Assembly: GCA_961205875.1 (NCBI GenBank)
Contig: OY540812.1
Span: forward strand, 18,104,001 to 18,168,000
Origin: Sialis fuliginosa
Lineage: Eukaryota; Arthropoda; Insecta; Megaloptera; Sialidae
Direction: 5' to 3'
Length of the DNA: 64,000 nucleotides
Below the pieces are notes generated by a model, which ran no database searches, was not told where the DNA came from, and worked only from the letters and a program-made list of their open reading frames with translations. Shown here piece after piece: positions 37,646 to 50,116 of the stretch. Positions within the stretch are counted from its first letter, which is position 1. Every line of letters starts with the position of its first letter. The position numbers were made by a program, and so were the translations under genes.

Positions 37646-37775
37646 CGAAAAAAGGTCACTGCAGTTAAAAGCAATAAATATAAAAAATTTAGAGGCAAAA
37701 AATAAAGGTATTTGCAGTTGAAAAGCAAATATTGTAAGTACGGAGCAAAAAAAGGTCGTTGCAGTTGTAAAATTT
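37646..37775. repeat. Degenerate short tandem repeat
   Basis: Three or four diverged copies of a unit like GCAAAAAAAGGTCGTTGCAG followed by TTGTAAAA occur in this stretch. The 101-codon minus-strand open frame across it arises from the repeat. Confidence 0.5.
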
Positions 37776-40700
37776 TCTGAAAATAACCCCTGATCCATAG
37801 ACAACACAATACACTGTTAATCGCTAATTTGTTAAAAACCAATGCTTTCTCAATGACATAACTGTGTACTGTGAAATCAGTGACACTTATTTAGATTAGG
37901 AAAGTAAAAAAATCAAATCTTCTTAATTAAAAGCACCGTATTTAAAACCAAACCAAACATTCAAAAAGCAATTGGAAAATACAGACAATTAAAACAAAAC
38001 AAAAATCATGATAACAAACAAAATATCAACTATGCAGTTATGTATGTATATGTATATCGTATTGGGTTGGGCTGGAATACAACAAGCAGTGTCCCATTAC
38101 AGTGGTACACGATGCGTAAAAAACCTAATTAACGGAAGCTCGTGGAGTGTATATACACGTACTTGGTATGGTGAAACGATTCGAATGCAATCCAAGGACA
38201 AACAAAATTATTTTCGTTGGTTTTTACAGAGCGAAAAAGTAATTAAAACATTTCTGCCTGACCCCTTACTACCTGCTTTAATAGTAACACAGTAGTAAAA
38301 TTGCACAGTTGAGAACTTGTTGCGGTTATTGTTTAATTAAAAAATATTATGGCCAAGTTTAATTGCAGCATGCATGTTTTGAGAATTGCAGTAATTCCAA
38401 CAACTTTCCAGTCGGAGGTTATGGGCAAAAATTCATTTCATTTGTATGTAATTAGATGTTTTTAGGGTAAGGGCTAAAATGTTATGCGGTTGAAAGACTT
38501 GAAATGATCTTTAAATAAAAGTCATTTAGATGTCAGATTTCATTTAAGTATATATAGATTTAAAAGAAAATAGGAAGATGTATTTTTTTCTCCAATTTAT
38601 TATAACATGTGAATTTTTTTGTTTTGGCTAATGTGATTGAGTTTTTGGATTGAATCATGTAAATTTTTTTTGTATAAAAATTAATATAAACTAATCTAAT
38701 ATTGAAACTACTTCTTAACAAATCAAACATAATACAATTGTTTGCATAAATATTTATACAACACATTCTATTTCTATTATATTTTACATTGTGCAAATAT
38801 AACTTAATTTAAAATCGCTAACTGTTATTTCAAGAACTAATCTCTCCATCTCCTATTAATTATTTTTTTAATAAACATGTTCTGTAATTTCCTACATGTA
38901 CTTCTAGCATTACACACAATCTGTCCCATAGCTTCAACAGACTAGAAAATTTTTGTTTGTTCAGTTGTTATGGCAGCTTACAAGCTTTTTAATTTTCAAC
39001 ATAACATAACTATTTGTAAACAATATATTAAATTTTCTTCGTTTAATCAGATATCACATAACAGTTTAATATAGACACATTTTTTATGTAATTTTGACAC
39101 ACAGAGATTTTACTACAATTAGCATATTTTGTTTTGTTTTTCTAAAAAAATTAGAGGTACAATTATAATATAACGATATGAATCTACTGCCAGATCGTTT
39201 TTTTAATTATGACATACGTATGTCTAGAATTGAAGTTAACGTAACTTTGAAGTATAACTATGTGCATATTAAATAAAGATTTTCCAAATTAAATTAGAAA
39301 AACCTTACTATACAACAGTTTTTACAAATAATTTTTTATCACACAAAACCTAAAACTGTTATTATATTTTTACAAATTACATATATTTCATGAAACATAA
39401 ACCCAATTAAATCCTACAAAACCCACCACTGCACACATTTACACATTTTGGATCGTTTGACAGTGGAATAGTGTAAAAATTGCATACGATTTTGTGTCAT
39501 ATATTCCTAAACGACTTTACTAGAATTCTACATCCATGTAAGCAAATGGCGCCAGTCGACAAAATGGTTGTATAAATAAACAATTGAATAGCAAATAGTG
39601 TGTGGTCAAATTTGCATAAAACTTTATGTTATTGCATCATTTCTCTAAATTAAAATGCACAAATTGTACGAATTTGTTGTCTAGTTCGGGAATTTATTGC
39701 CTTATTTAAATATGTTTCTATACCGTGGTTTAAACTTCTCTTATGTTATTTTTAAATGATATAATACTTCTCTGTATTATATCATTTTTTTAAATGGTTG
39801 TCGTGACAGCTACATTCAATTTTAATTTTAATTCACCGTGGACTATAAATAATAGCACAATTCTTTCCACTGGAAGAATAATTTAATATAGTGACTGAAA
39901 AGTTTTCGCATATTCAATTAATTTTTCTTTGGTTCTTTTTTTATTATTTGAATGAATGCTGACGTTTTATTTGGAAATATATTTTTAATTTTATAAGGAT
40001 ATAAATAAATTTCATGTTTATTGAACATTCATTAAGAAAATTCCCGAAGTTCGTATGATAATCCATATTTTGTAGTTATTTATAGGATTCTGCTGTACGT
40101 GACAAAATTCATATAGTTATAATAATATTAATATTAATACAATTCTAAAAATATTTTGGAATATGATATTAATATTTTGATAAAGATTTCGAATTTAAAA
40201 ACACATAAGAATTAATATCAATACATACACATACTTTGTTGCTATGCAGAAAAATATCAGTGTTGTTTAAATTAACATAAGACGGGAACCTGTTTTATTT
40301 GATCGTCCTCTTGTTAATTGAATTAGTAAATATTTTCCATCCATCTCGGATGCAAGATGATACGGATGCTTTATCTTTTTTCTACAGCGGTGTTCATCGC
40401 GTTGACGGACCAGCTGTTTAAAAAAAACACTCCGCGAGTCTATTTTTGGATGTCTGTTTATCTTATTTTGAAGTCTTGTTTACTTCACTTCATCTGCATT
40501 TTTGTTAGTTAGCAGGGCCGCATTATTGAATGATAGTGTTAGGAAGTACAAAAAGGCTTTGGTGTCATTTTGGTTGTGTTACATTGATTTTTAAATATGT
40601 TATACCACTTTTATATTGTTGAACGTATATTTACGAATTTAGCAAAATAAATCTATTAAAATTGAAGATATTGATTAAGTCAAATTTTTTTAGTAAATTG

Positions 40701-41098
40701 GAATTTTATGGAACTCTGGTTAAATCAAAAATTATTTAATTCAATAAGGTTATAAATATACAGTTAATATCGGGACTACTCAAATGTAGAAGATCACGTC
40801 TTATTAAGCGAAAATATTTAATCAATATTAACCATTGTTTCATTCTTCAAATTTTTCCCCAAATTAACGGTTGCCCCAGTTAACCGGAATCGATATAATA
40901 CATAAGCAATATATTTAATTAATATGATTTTAATATATAAGCTTCTACTTGAACATATTTTTAAATTAACATTTAAAAATTGCATTACAAAAAATTACTT
41001 TCCAAACTATTAATTAACTGAAACATAATTAAGTTAGGTGCAAATGTTAATAGCTGTAATTGGTAGCTGTAGACTGAAAATAGTAGATCAGTGTTTCT
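37776..41098. other. Non-coding stretch
   Basis: AT-rich. A 95-codon plus-strand frame at 38,008-38,295 has slightly higher GC content but no recognisable domain and no splice context. A 13-bp-stem hairpin lies at about 39,753-39,790. A strong-looking acceptor at 40,386 opens a short frame (VFIALTDQLFKKNTPRVYF) with no donor. CAGGGCCGC at 40,513 resembles a hAT-type end. Confidence 0.3.
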
Positions 41099-41367
41099 GA
41101 AACCAAGGTCCTCGAAACATTTGTGAAGTGTCCGTAAAGAAAAAAAATTGCAATTAGATTAATTCAAATCACTTGTGGGTTGCGCACTAATTTTGTACAC
41201 AATAAAAATACAGCAACTAATAAATTTGAAGTATCACTAAATATAATATATAGTAATGTATAATTGCAACAATGATATTCTAATAAAAAAAATATAGTTA
41301 ACTGAATGAAAATCCTCATTTTTTATGAAATAGAAGTCCGCAGATTCCTAAATTTTAAGAACCGCTG
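41099..41367. mobile_element. hAT-like MITE with intact 8-bp target duplication
   Basis: The 8-bp direct repeat TAGTAGAT sits at 41,091-41,098 and 41,368-41,375. Ends are inverted: CAGTGTTTCTGAAACC on the left, and AAGAACCGCTG on the right, whose complement is CAGCGGTTCTT. An 8-bp duplication with CAGNG ends is the hAT signature. Non-coding. Confidence 0.85.
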
Positions 41368-42150
41368 TAGTAGATAAATTATTTTTGATACAGCTACTAT
41401 CACAAATTAAACTTACCACTTTTATCTAAAATATCGTGTATTACCAGAGTTTTACAATGTGCATATGGTAGGATATATGAATATACACTCTCATATTATA
41501 CATATAATACTCAACCACCCCGTTTCATGGTTCAGTAGCTGTTGATAGCAGAGTAAGCTACAAGCACCTAAATATTCTGGCCTTGGCAAACGCATAAATC
41601 CACTTCACAAATAGTAGTGAATAATACAGTAGAAGAGTCTATTTGCATTTTGTATATGTATGAAATACAGCACTACAATACACTTAATTGAATTTTATAG
41701 ATAGGCTCTTGCATTAAGTGTATGTGTTTTTTTGTATATGTCCTTGAATCTATTTGAAAATTGTTCATTGTTTAAATACTAGTTAAGAGACGGTAAAACA
41801 ATTTTTATATTGTTGACTCATTAAATTGTAGTTGAAGGATATTTTTCCTGTATCGAATTGTTTCTTGTGTAGATATTATGTGTTGGGTGTGTCATAGATA
41901 AATATATATTTTTAATTACTAATAGATTATTTTGATCAGTATTTGAACGATTTAATCATTTCTTTGATAATGATTTTAGTTCATCAACACACTCTACTGT
42001 TTGATTTAAACTGATTAAAAATAATCTTATAATAACTTTTGTTTAATTCAGACGCGTATACAATAAAAATGTGACGGAGTGCTGAATGTTTTTCTTATTT
42101 TTTTCAATATTTTAATTTTCATTGCGGAATGATGTACCATAAAATTCACC
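41368..42150. other. Non-coding stretch
   Basis: AT-rich with no supported feature apart from scattered short AT repeats. Confidence 0.3.
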
Positions 42151-42622
42151 CTAGAGTTGGGTGCGTGAGTAATTTTTGCTGACGATCACGCACACTCACG
42201 AGAGAAAAAATTTTAGTCACACCCGCTCACTCACGTGTACAAAAAAAAGTATTCACGCTTGTTGTAAATAAAATTTTGAAATGATGAAAACTAATGTTTT
42301 TTACGTGCAATATATTATGTGTATATTTAATATTCATATTTCTTCTAAACTGCATTTCTAGTACATAACTAATAGCAAACAAAACAATAAGAAAATAAAG
42401 CTAAAATCTTTTTTTAGTGTTCTGATAGAATTGGCAATACTGACCATTAAAAAAAATAAGTTTATAAAAAAAAATATCTTCAAAATAAACCACGGATTCA
42501 GGCACGAGAAAAATGTACTCATGCACGGTTGTTTTAAATTAACTCACGACCACGCACACTCACGATTCAAGATTTGAAAATCGCTCACGCTCATGTTGGG
42601 TCACGGCCGTGACCCGAAAATT
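42151..42622. repeat. CACG-rich transposon remnant with direct repeats
   Basis: The 15-mer CACGCACACTCACGA occurs at 42,187-42,201 and again at 42,551-42,565 in the same orientation. Many CTCACG/CGTGAG motifs surround both. GAGTTGGGTGCGTGAG at 42,153 looks like a hAT-type start, and the region ends with a GGTCACGGCCGTGACC palindrome. Class uncertain. Confidence 0.45.
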
Positions 42623-44044
42623 TATATGTAATCATAGTAAATATTAATGATATTAACTATTCACTCATTTGCCAATGCATATTACTAATATCGATTTTAC
42701 TAAAAAATATTGATCATCTATTTTGATCATAAGAAAATAAATACTTTCTTGTGGGTTTTAAATTACTGAACTTTACACCGCGTTTCCTTTTAAATTAATT
42801 ATAATACTATTGTATTTTTCTTGATTCAAGACGTCTTACATGTGTATGTAAATAATTATTATATTGTTAGTGTAATATAAATTCTCGGTATAAACTATAT
42901 TTTTTGAATTCATGATATAATTTTCATGAGATACTTTTTTTATACTTCCGCGTTTTATTATCTACAATTAAGTAGTTACGTATTGTTTAAAAACTTATCA
43001 TATGAACATCGTTATGGAAATAAGGATAATAAATTCATAATTATATTTTAATTAATGTTCAAATAAATGTAACATAGGTAACTTTATTTCTATTCTTATT
43101 TATATTTTATCACTTTATAAAATAAAGGGTAATTTCTATAATTAAAGTTTGAATTCTTCATCAATAATTAGTTTGATATATAATTCTGAAGGCAATAATA
43201 CATTTTATTCAAAACTTTATCCATATATAATAAAATGGAGTCAAAATTTTTGTTTTTCATATACCTGGTATCAAAAAGAATTTGATTTAGACTCTAGAGT
43301 CTAGAGTACTATAGAGCCTAGACCAAAACCATACCAAATTATTCTACAAGTTGTCGAATCGTTATGAATTTCGTTAAAATTCTAGATCAGTATTGACAAT
43401 TTTTAATTATAATTACTAATTTTACATCAAACATTAGACAATCATGACGTGGAAGGAACCCTTTTATGTTTTAAAATACAATTTTATTTACATACATACA
43501 TAGTAAGTATAATAGAACTCAAACTTCAATTTTTAATTCATATCGATATGTAAAACAATTTAATATCTGAAAATTTAAGTAATAAAATAGTGTATGTAGG
43601 ATCTTCGTTTTCTGTAATCGGCCGATAATACGACCAAACCGACGTGGCTTACACCTAGAAGCCAAGATTCATATCAAAATCACCGCGGAAATAGTGATAT
43701 AATATAACAATACAACTGAAATAAATGTGAATTGTTCTATGTAGGATATGTTTTTTATAATCAATATAAGAAAGTAAAAGTACAATCAGCCATCAAATCG
43801 CAAAGTTCATACGCGTGCTATCGTTACAATAATAATAATTAATATTATTTTGATCGATTACACTCAAACGCTACCAATAATAAATTACACTACATAATGA
43901 AAACGTTCTCGAACCAAATTTATACAGTTACACAACACTCAAGCCCACGTAACCTACACGCGAATCAACACACCATACACCAAAAAGAAAACGAAAAGAA
44001 GAGATGAGAAAAAAAATCAATGTGTTTTCGTAAAGTTAATTATT
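42623..44044. other. Non-coding stretch
   Basis: AT-rich. GC content rises slightly near 43,615-43,690 and again from about 43,900. No exon is supported. Confidence 0.3.
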
Positions 44045-44215
44045 TGGTAGGCACGCATAACCTTGGCCCTGACATAGGAACCGACGAGCGAGAACGGCGT
44101 GTATGTGAGTGTTTACGTGCATGTATGTGTGTGTTGCGGACATGTTGTCAAGGCCACGCGAGTCCAACCAGTGGCGTAGAAATTCAGTGAAAACTCGTGC
44201 CGGTTCTCGGTACTA
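44045..44215. promoter_or_regulatory. GC-rich island
   Basis: Sequence such as CCGACGAGCGAGAACGGCG, a GTGTGTGTTGCGGACATG run and GGCCACGCGAGTCC stands out from its AT-rich neighbourhood. It could be a promoter or a 5' untranslated exon. No TATA box, initiator or splice site was decisive. Confidence 0.25.
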
Positions 44216-44362
44216 AAAAGTAAATAAACAATTAAAACTATACATAGATTGCTGATGTTATTGTTTTTAAACAACATTTCGTAGGAGTTTAATTTTAGGA
44301 TTTAAAAATACTTATCACGTAAATATTCTTGGTAAGGACAATCTCTGCTGTCTATTCAGCGG

Positions 44363-44580
44363 TGGTGATGCTGGAGGTTATCCATAATAATATTATAAAT
44401 GCGAAAGTAACTCGTGAACTCGTGTCTGTATATCTGTTATATTTTCATGACAAACCGCTGAACCGATCTTGATGAAATTTGGCAAGGAGATAGTTCGCAT
44501 CCTGAGGAACGACATGAACATAATTTAAAAAAAGTTCAACGCGGACGAAATCGCGAGTGACAGCTGCTTTTAGATAAATT
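44363..44580. repeat. Interspersed repeat of a common insect type (ATTATAAATGCGAAAG)
   Basis: AATATTATAAATGCGAAAGT, AACCGCTGAACCGATCTTGA, TGAAATTTGGCAAGGAGATA and CGCGGACGAAATCGCG occur in the order known from a repeat widespread in insect genomes. Class not assigned. Confidence 0.55.
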
Positions 44581-45340
44581 TGGATTTAATCTCCACCACA
44601 ACCAACCGTTTTTAACTATTTATAATAACCTATAGTTACATAATAATTAAAATAAAATTATAGAGATGTCACATAAGACCAAAAATATAACTATAGAAGC
44701 AGAGTTGCCACCACCTAACAATCAAGTACTGAAAAATGCGTACTTTTTATTTTTTTCATGTTTACCAATTTCAATTCAATGTTTAATTTATTCTAATTAT
44801 CTTATTTAGTCTACTAAAAAAATAATCACAATCATTTAAAACTAATTGTAAGTAAATTAATATACAAATATTTATATATATTTTTTATTTGCTCATCTAT
44901 GTATCTATCTAAAACAATGTAAATATTCATATATTTTTAGTAACGATATGCTATCTTGTCAAAACAATTTTAACAAAAAGAAAACATTGTATATTGGTGG
45001 GACATGTGCAAGGATGATAAAAAAGATATTATTTTGTAAATAATTAATTATTATATAACCACATAACATTGTGGTATCAGTTCATTGTTTAATGAGTATT
45101 ATCATATCAGTGCTTTTGTTACTATTCGTATATTTATAATAGTCCGTCCATACACTAATCAAATTGATTGTACAATAATGACGCATTTAAGTAATTTATA
45201 TATATTTAAAAAATACATTTTTATAAGTGATTAATTTTAATTAAATGATTAAATTGTAATTTATATCACATTATGACAATGAAACAATAGAGGATAAAAT
45301 TGATTTTTTTTTATTTAATGCTTTGGCCTTATTTTACATA
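44581..45340. other. Non-coding stretch
   Basis: AT-rich with no supported feature. Confidence 0.3.
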
Positions 45341-45344
45341 TACA

Positions 45345-45460
45345 GCCAGTTATTGTCTACGTCACAACCTCCACTTAACTGGGATTACTGACAGGAGTAG
45401 GACTTGCTCCGGGGCAACCAGGGTAGGCACACTCATGAGGCCCTTTGGGTAGATGGAAAT
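45345..45460 (+). pseudogene. Probable LINE RNase H fragment
   Basis: The plus-strand frame reads YCLRHNLHLTGITDRSRTC. This resembles the HxLRxHLxxxGIxxxxxC region near the end of RNase H domains in Jockey-type LINEs. The surrounding frame is broken and nothing else of a LINE is visible nearby. A chance resemblance is possible. Confidence 0.35.
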
Positions 45461-46850
45461 TGGTTGAGGTTTGCACATTAGGTTTTAATCTAACTAAAAT
45501 TGAATATTAATCAAATATGACACAAATTAAGGAACCTAATAGAGTAGAAAAGTATGTATGTAAAATAATATTTATGAACAGTGGAGCCTCAACGTCCAAT
45601 GATAATTATTCCCTCCAAGTCCATCTGAATCCAAACAATCGTTAAATAATAGCTGTAGTATAAAAGCATCACTTCCTGCAAAAATGAAACTTTATCGAGA
45701 GTCGAAACCCCATTGTATTATTATATATTTTTATTATTTACCAACTAAACTCTAATATTTTGTAGTAGGAACCTAGTTATAATTTACAATTTTATCGTAT
45801 AAAATAAAAAGAAGTTAATATTCGCTTGTAGTAGTATATTGAGGATTAATTTTTTAGTAAAACATTTTTTTTAACTATAATTTTTATTTTAAACAAATAT
45901 AAAATTTACATACAAAAATGAATAAACAAAAAGTGGGTCAAAGATTTTTTTTTTCTAAAATAAATGTTGATTTTCGCTTGCAACGGTATTTTTTCGAATT
46001 GTGGACTATTTGATTTTCGCGTTGAAGGGAATAAAAATTACAATTGACTTTAGTTGACTTTCACGTCCAAAGGGTTAAATTATAATTTATTGACAACAGG
46101 TATTTTTCTACAAGTATTAGAATATTTTAACTGCGCTAAAATAAATTGTTATATATTATCTCACATAATTTTTTTATATGTACTTTTGGCCTTATTGAAA
46201 AACATAAAATAAATTATATATGATTTAATTTCATTGGAAAATAACAGATTGGAAAATTATTTGATTGTAATATTTATTATTTCAAGTAATACATTAATAT
46301 AATCGCGGAAAGCCAGATTTTTTGCAATATTAAATAATCCAACAAAAACACATTTTAAAAATAAAATCATACAACAAACTTAATTAATTTCAACTAATTA
46401 AGTAAAAAATTATTAAAGATTACAAACATAATTTTTGTGTATTTTAAAACAGTGAAGTACCTAATTTACCCAATACATATTTATATAATAACTCTGAAAT
46501 GCGGCAGGCGAATCAAGCTTCAGCATTCTGCCAAAATACGTTGTCCTTGAGAAAATGTTCCTATTTACCTGTAACCATTTGGCTTTTTTATATGTTAATA
46601 CGTTTTGTATAGTATACGGTACCCAAGGTTGAACAAAAACTATGTCAGTTTTAATGAATGATGAGTCATTTTTGTTTATTTTTGACTTATTTATACAGTT
46701 TGTATAATATGCATGTATACATATTATATATAATAATTATTATATAGAATAACTCGTTTTGACTTTTAATAATGTGATAATAAAACATTTACAATGGTCT
46801 TGAAAATCATGACACTCATCGAAAATTTGATCAGTCCGGAGTAGACTTTT
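45461..46850. other. Non-coding stretch with an orphan piggyBac-like end
   Basis: AT-rich. At 46,060-46,078 the minus strand reads TTAACCCTTTGGACGTG, a piggyBac-type end next to TTAA. No partner end was found upstream. Confidence 0.35.
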
Positions 46851-46854
46851 TTAA

Positions 46855-47361
46855 CCCTCTATAATTGCATCTCCCGAGAATGACGTAATAATAGCAAGGT
46901 GTCAATTAGACCCCCAGGGACTTTGAAGGGCGGCAGAAATTTCCAGAATCCTCAAAATGGCTCAAGAAAATTTGGGAGTGCATTTCAAACTTTTCTTTTT
47001 AAATGTTTGCAGGAATTAACATGAAATTTTTATTCTGAATATGTTAAAAAAATCCGCGAAAGAAAATTTGGAAATTGACGTTCTGCTCTATTTTCTTTGT
47101 TTTTGTAGATTTTTCAAAAATTCAAACGGCTTTGAATTCTTAAAGATGTCTCTTTCTGGTGGATATTTTGGTTTTTACATGATTTTTATAAAATATATTT
47201 TGAAGAATGACAGGAGCATTTTAGGGAAAAATAAAGTACAAAATATTTTATGAAAAAACAATAGTTTATTATTCAAAATTATTTCAAAAAATTGTAAAAA
47301 AATAAAAAATAAAATTCGAAAACAGCGTGGGGTCACTGTGACCCCGGGATATTATAGTGGG
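46855..47361. mobile_element. piggyBac-like MITE between TTAA sites
   Basis: Flanked by TTAA at 46,851-46,854 and 47,362-47,365. The left end CCCTCTATAATTGCATCTCC pairs with the complement of GGGATATTATAGTGGG. GGGGTCACTGTGACCCC lies just inside the right end, as in some piggyBac families. The 70-codon frame at 47,041-47,253 is inside it and not a gene. Confidence 0.7.
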
Positions 47362-47365
47362 TTAA

Positions 47366-48485
47366 GAATCGTTAAAATTATTTCTATTTTATAAAATAAA
47401 AAAATTAAAAACTAGAAAAAAATTAGGTTCTCGTGATTGAAATTTTTGAAGATAAAAAAGGTTCTGGATGTGTTTAATTTTTTTTACCTTTATCTTGCTA
47501 CTTGGGATCTCTTTAATACCTGGGACTCTGGTTGGATACCCCCCCCCCCTCCCTTAACCGCCAACGAACGTGATGGGATTCAGGAAAATTAACAATTAAA
47601 TAATGTAATCAATCGAAATTCACTGCCCTGGTTGAAATATTAATATGAAGACGAATAATTAATATTCGTTATTGTGTGAAAAGTCCTTGGAACATTTTCT
47701 ATTCTCACAAAAATTGGAATATCTTCTAGAATCACCAACCTACATATTATGAATTATATTAAATACTTAAAAAAACATCAATACTTTTAAGATTATATAT
47801 GTACCTACTTGTTTTGAGTATTAATTATGCTATGATGGTTACATAAAACTTACATAACGAAATATGTAAATTATATTTAAATATACCTACATAATTGGTA
47901 TGACTATGTAAAATAGTCATATGTGTATATGTGTTTCTTGTTTGTTTTAAACTTTTTTATGTTCTCGTATTGACCTTATCGCTTTTGTCAAATTTTGAAT
48001 TTATAATTATTCCGATTTATTTTTTGTCAATATGAATATTATTTGAATATTTTATGAAATGTGTTTTTTTCACAATGATGTTCATTATGATGCTGTTTTT
48101 ATTATTTGCGTTTTAAAGAAATATTTTAAATAAATATCATACAAAACTTTGTTGTAAATGTTTAGTTTGCTAATGCGTTTTTTTTCATGTTTGTTTAAAT
48201 AATTGTTATATGTATTAAAGATACACAGATAAATACTTCAATCTACCATTTAGACATAGACGAAAAAGATAATGTTTTTCAAAAATCGTTCGTTAAATAT
48301 TTTTAAATTAATTAAACGTTAATTTTAATAAAGAAATATCGGGAGTATTTATTTATTTATTATAATTGATGAGAATATTTCCTTTTAATGTTAATATAAA
48401 AATTAAATAGATATTAATAAAAATAAAAATATAGTAGATCTTAAGATTTCATAATAAATTAAATACTACTTCTACATATTCTTTA
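47366..48485. other. Non-coding stretch
   Basis: AT-rich with a C-run at 47,540-47,549. No supported feature. Confidence 0.3.
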
Positions 48486-48835
48486 TAACTAGCGGATCCG
48501 CCCCGACTTCACACGGGAGTTAATATTTCACACTCCCTGAAGGTTGTAATTAGCTTCATTAGATCCAGCAGGAAAAATACCACGGGGGTGAGGGTTTTAG
48601 GGGGGAAACAACCCCGTATCTCGCATAGGAACTGAGATACGATTTTTTTCGACTTAATTTACTATTATCGTCATTGCTTATTCCTTATGTTACCTAACGT
48701 AAAATATATCATATACCCTATATCTATGAATTTAAAAAAAACGTAAATTGGATAAATGGTTCTCGAGTTATAAACGCACAAACAGACAGACAGACATACA
48801 GATAGACGTTAAGCTTTATAATATATATAGATAAA
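48486..48835. repeat. Interspersed repeat of a common insect type (GCGGATCCGCCCCGACTTC)
   Basis: It starts CTAGCGGATCCGCCCCGACT and ends with GGTTCTCGAGTTATAAACGC and a CAGACAGACAGACATACAG run. This order is known from repeats in many arthropod genomes. The minus-strand open frame at 48,724-48,930 reads through it. Confidence 0.55.
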
Positions 48836-48874
48836 TATATTTGTTGAAATATTGTATTCCGCGGCCTGAAGTAT

Positions 48875-49052
48875 TGTAGATGCTGCTGGTGAAAAATTCC
48901 GTATAGCTCCGCATTCTGACTCACAATCACTCACTAGTCAAGCGAAGTTCAAAGAACTAACAATAAGTTCAAACCAGACCTGAAGATGGCCGATAGGATT
49001 CGACCGAAACGTCGTCAAGAGGACAACACAGAACGCGGAGCTACCCACCAGC
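48875..49052 (+). mobile_element. Fold-back fragment with a hammerhead-like core
   Basis: GCTGGTG...TAGCTCCGCATTCTG near 48,880-48,920 is inverted near 49,028-49,050. Between them lies CTGAAGA (48,980-48,986), a hairpin-forming stretch with one mismatch, then CGAAAC and GTC (49,005-49,013). This order resembles the conserved core of hammerhead ribozymes, which Penelope-like retroelements are known to carry. An extra U after CTGAAGA and a C-A mismatch in stem II weaken the fit. Confidence 0.3.
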
Positions 49053-49676
49053 AAAAATATTTTTATTTAATTTTAAAAGTCTGATTTAAATAAGAAAATG
49101 TGTTTTATAAATAACTTACAATTAGTATTCTCATACTTAATTAATAAAATTTTGAAATTGAATTTCTATTATGACAAAGTATTAATTATATTTTAAGCGT
49201 TTACGTTTTGTGATCCATACAGTATTATTATATAATGCAGGGATTATCTTATACACGTTATAGCTACATAATTCTCCGGAAACGATATACGTTTTGTCCA
49301 CATGCTTGTGTTATTATTAATAGGAACGTCCCAAATACATACTAAACACAAGGTGTCCAAATTGGATTTCAGTACCTACCTATACATAATGAACACGTGA
49401 ACTTTTTGTTAATGAAATTATTTGTTTATTTAGGTAATTTAAAAAATATTTTCTGTATGTTCTCATTAATCTTATTTATAATTATAATAAGATTTGGTGT
49501 TTAAAATAAATTTTATGTAACAGCCCCTCAAACGACGCTTTTTCAGTACCTACCTACTTTTTAATTAGTTAAATATTATAATCAATAGAACATGCAAATT
49601 TAAAGAATAAGAATTGATAGAAAACTTATTAATTATTTATTTACATATTTATTTATATTTTTTTTATTATTTACAG
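49053..49676. other. Non-coding, intron-like stretch before the exon at 49,677
   Basis: AT-rich sequence ending in a long pyrimidine-rich tract and TTTACAG, the acceptor of the following exon. Confidence 0.35.
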
Positions 49677-49773
49677 AGCTGGCTCAGGGGCAAATGGAAT
49701 CTTCACACGTCGACAAGATTTCAGTTCATTTAACGCCCTTCCTCGACACAAACTCAATTCCTACCACATAAAG
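49677..49773 (+). CDS. Internal coding exon of an unrecognised host gene
   Basis: A T-rich tract and TTTACAG acceptor precede a 97-base segment of clearly higher GC content, closed by AAAG with a GTAAGG donor. Only one phase is open across it: one base completes a codon, then 32 codons follow, starting AGSGANGIFTRRQDFSSF and ending with LPRHKLNSYHIK. The other two phases hit stops. Basic and serine-rich content suggests a cytoplasmic or disordered region, with no domain visible. I could not link it to another exon with confidence, so introns of several kilobases are likely. A hAT-like MITE lies 108 bases past its end. Confidence 0.5.
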
Positions 49774-49881
49774 GTAAGGTTTCTAAAATCAATTAAGCTA
49801 TGTATTTAAGGATTCTTATATTTTAATGCTTCTTATTAAAGAGGCTATCAACGAATTTATTTATTTAATAATAGTTGTAAT

Positions 49882-50116
49882 CAGGGGCGTCAGCAGAAAA
49901 CGGGGCAGGGGCACAATATATAAAAAAATACTCCTTCACCCCTCAAAAACTGGTTTATGTTACCGTTATATAAGAACTGAAAAAAATTCATTATCACAAA
50001 TTTTATTATTGCGTTCCTTTTGGTTATATACAAACCAAGGAGAGGCAACGCTTATTGTTGCATTATCTTACTTTATGCATTTAAGGTTTGCTCCCCGTCC
50101 ACTGCGGACGTCCATG
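49882..50116. mobile_element. hAT-like MITE with intact 8-bp target duplication
   Basis: GTTGTAAT is duplicated at 49,874-49,881 and 50,117-50,124. The left end CAGGGGCGTCAGCAG pairs with the right end, whose complement reads CATGGACGTCCGCAG. The 126-codon open frame at 49,826-50,206 spans the element and its flanks and is not a gene. Confidence 0.85.

Noticed and set aside
37537..37842. 101-codon minus-strand frame rich in Phe and Leu
   Set aside because: Explained by a degenerate short tandem repeat with A-runs.
38008..38295. 95-codon plus-strand frame
   Set aside because: No recognisable motif, start context or splice support; kept only as part of the non-coding stretch.
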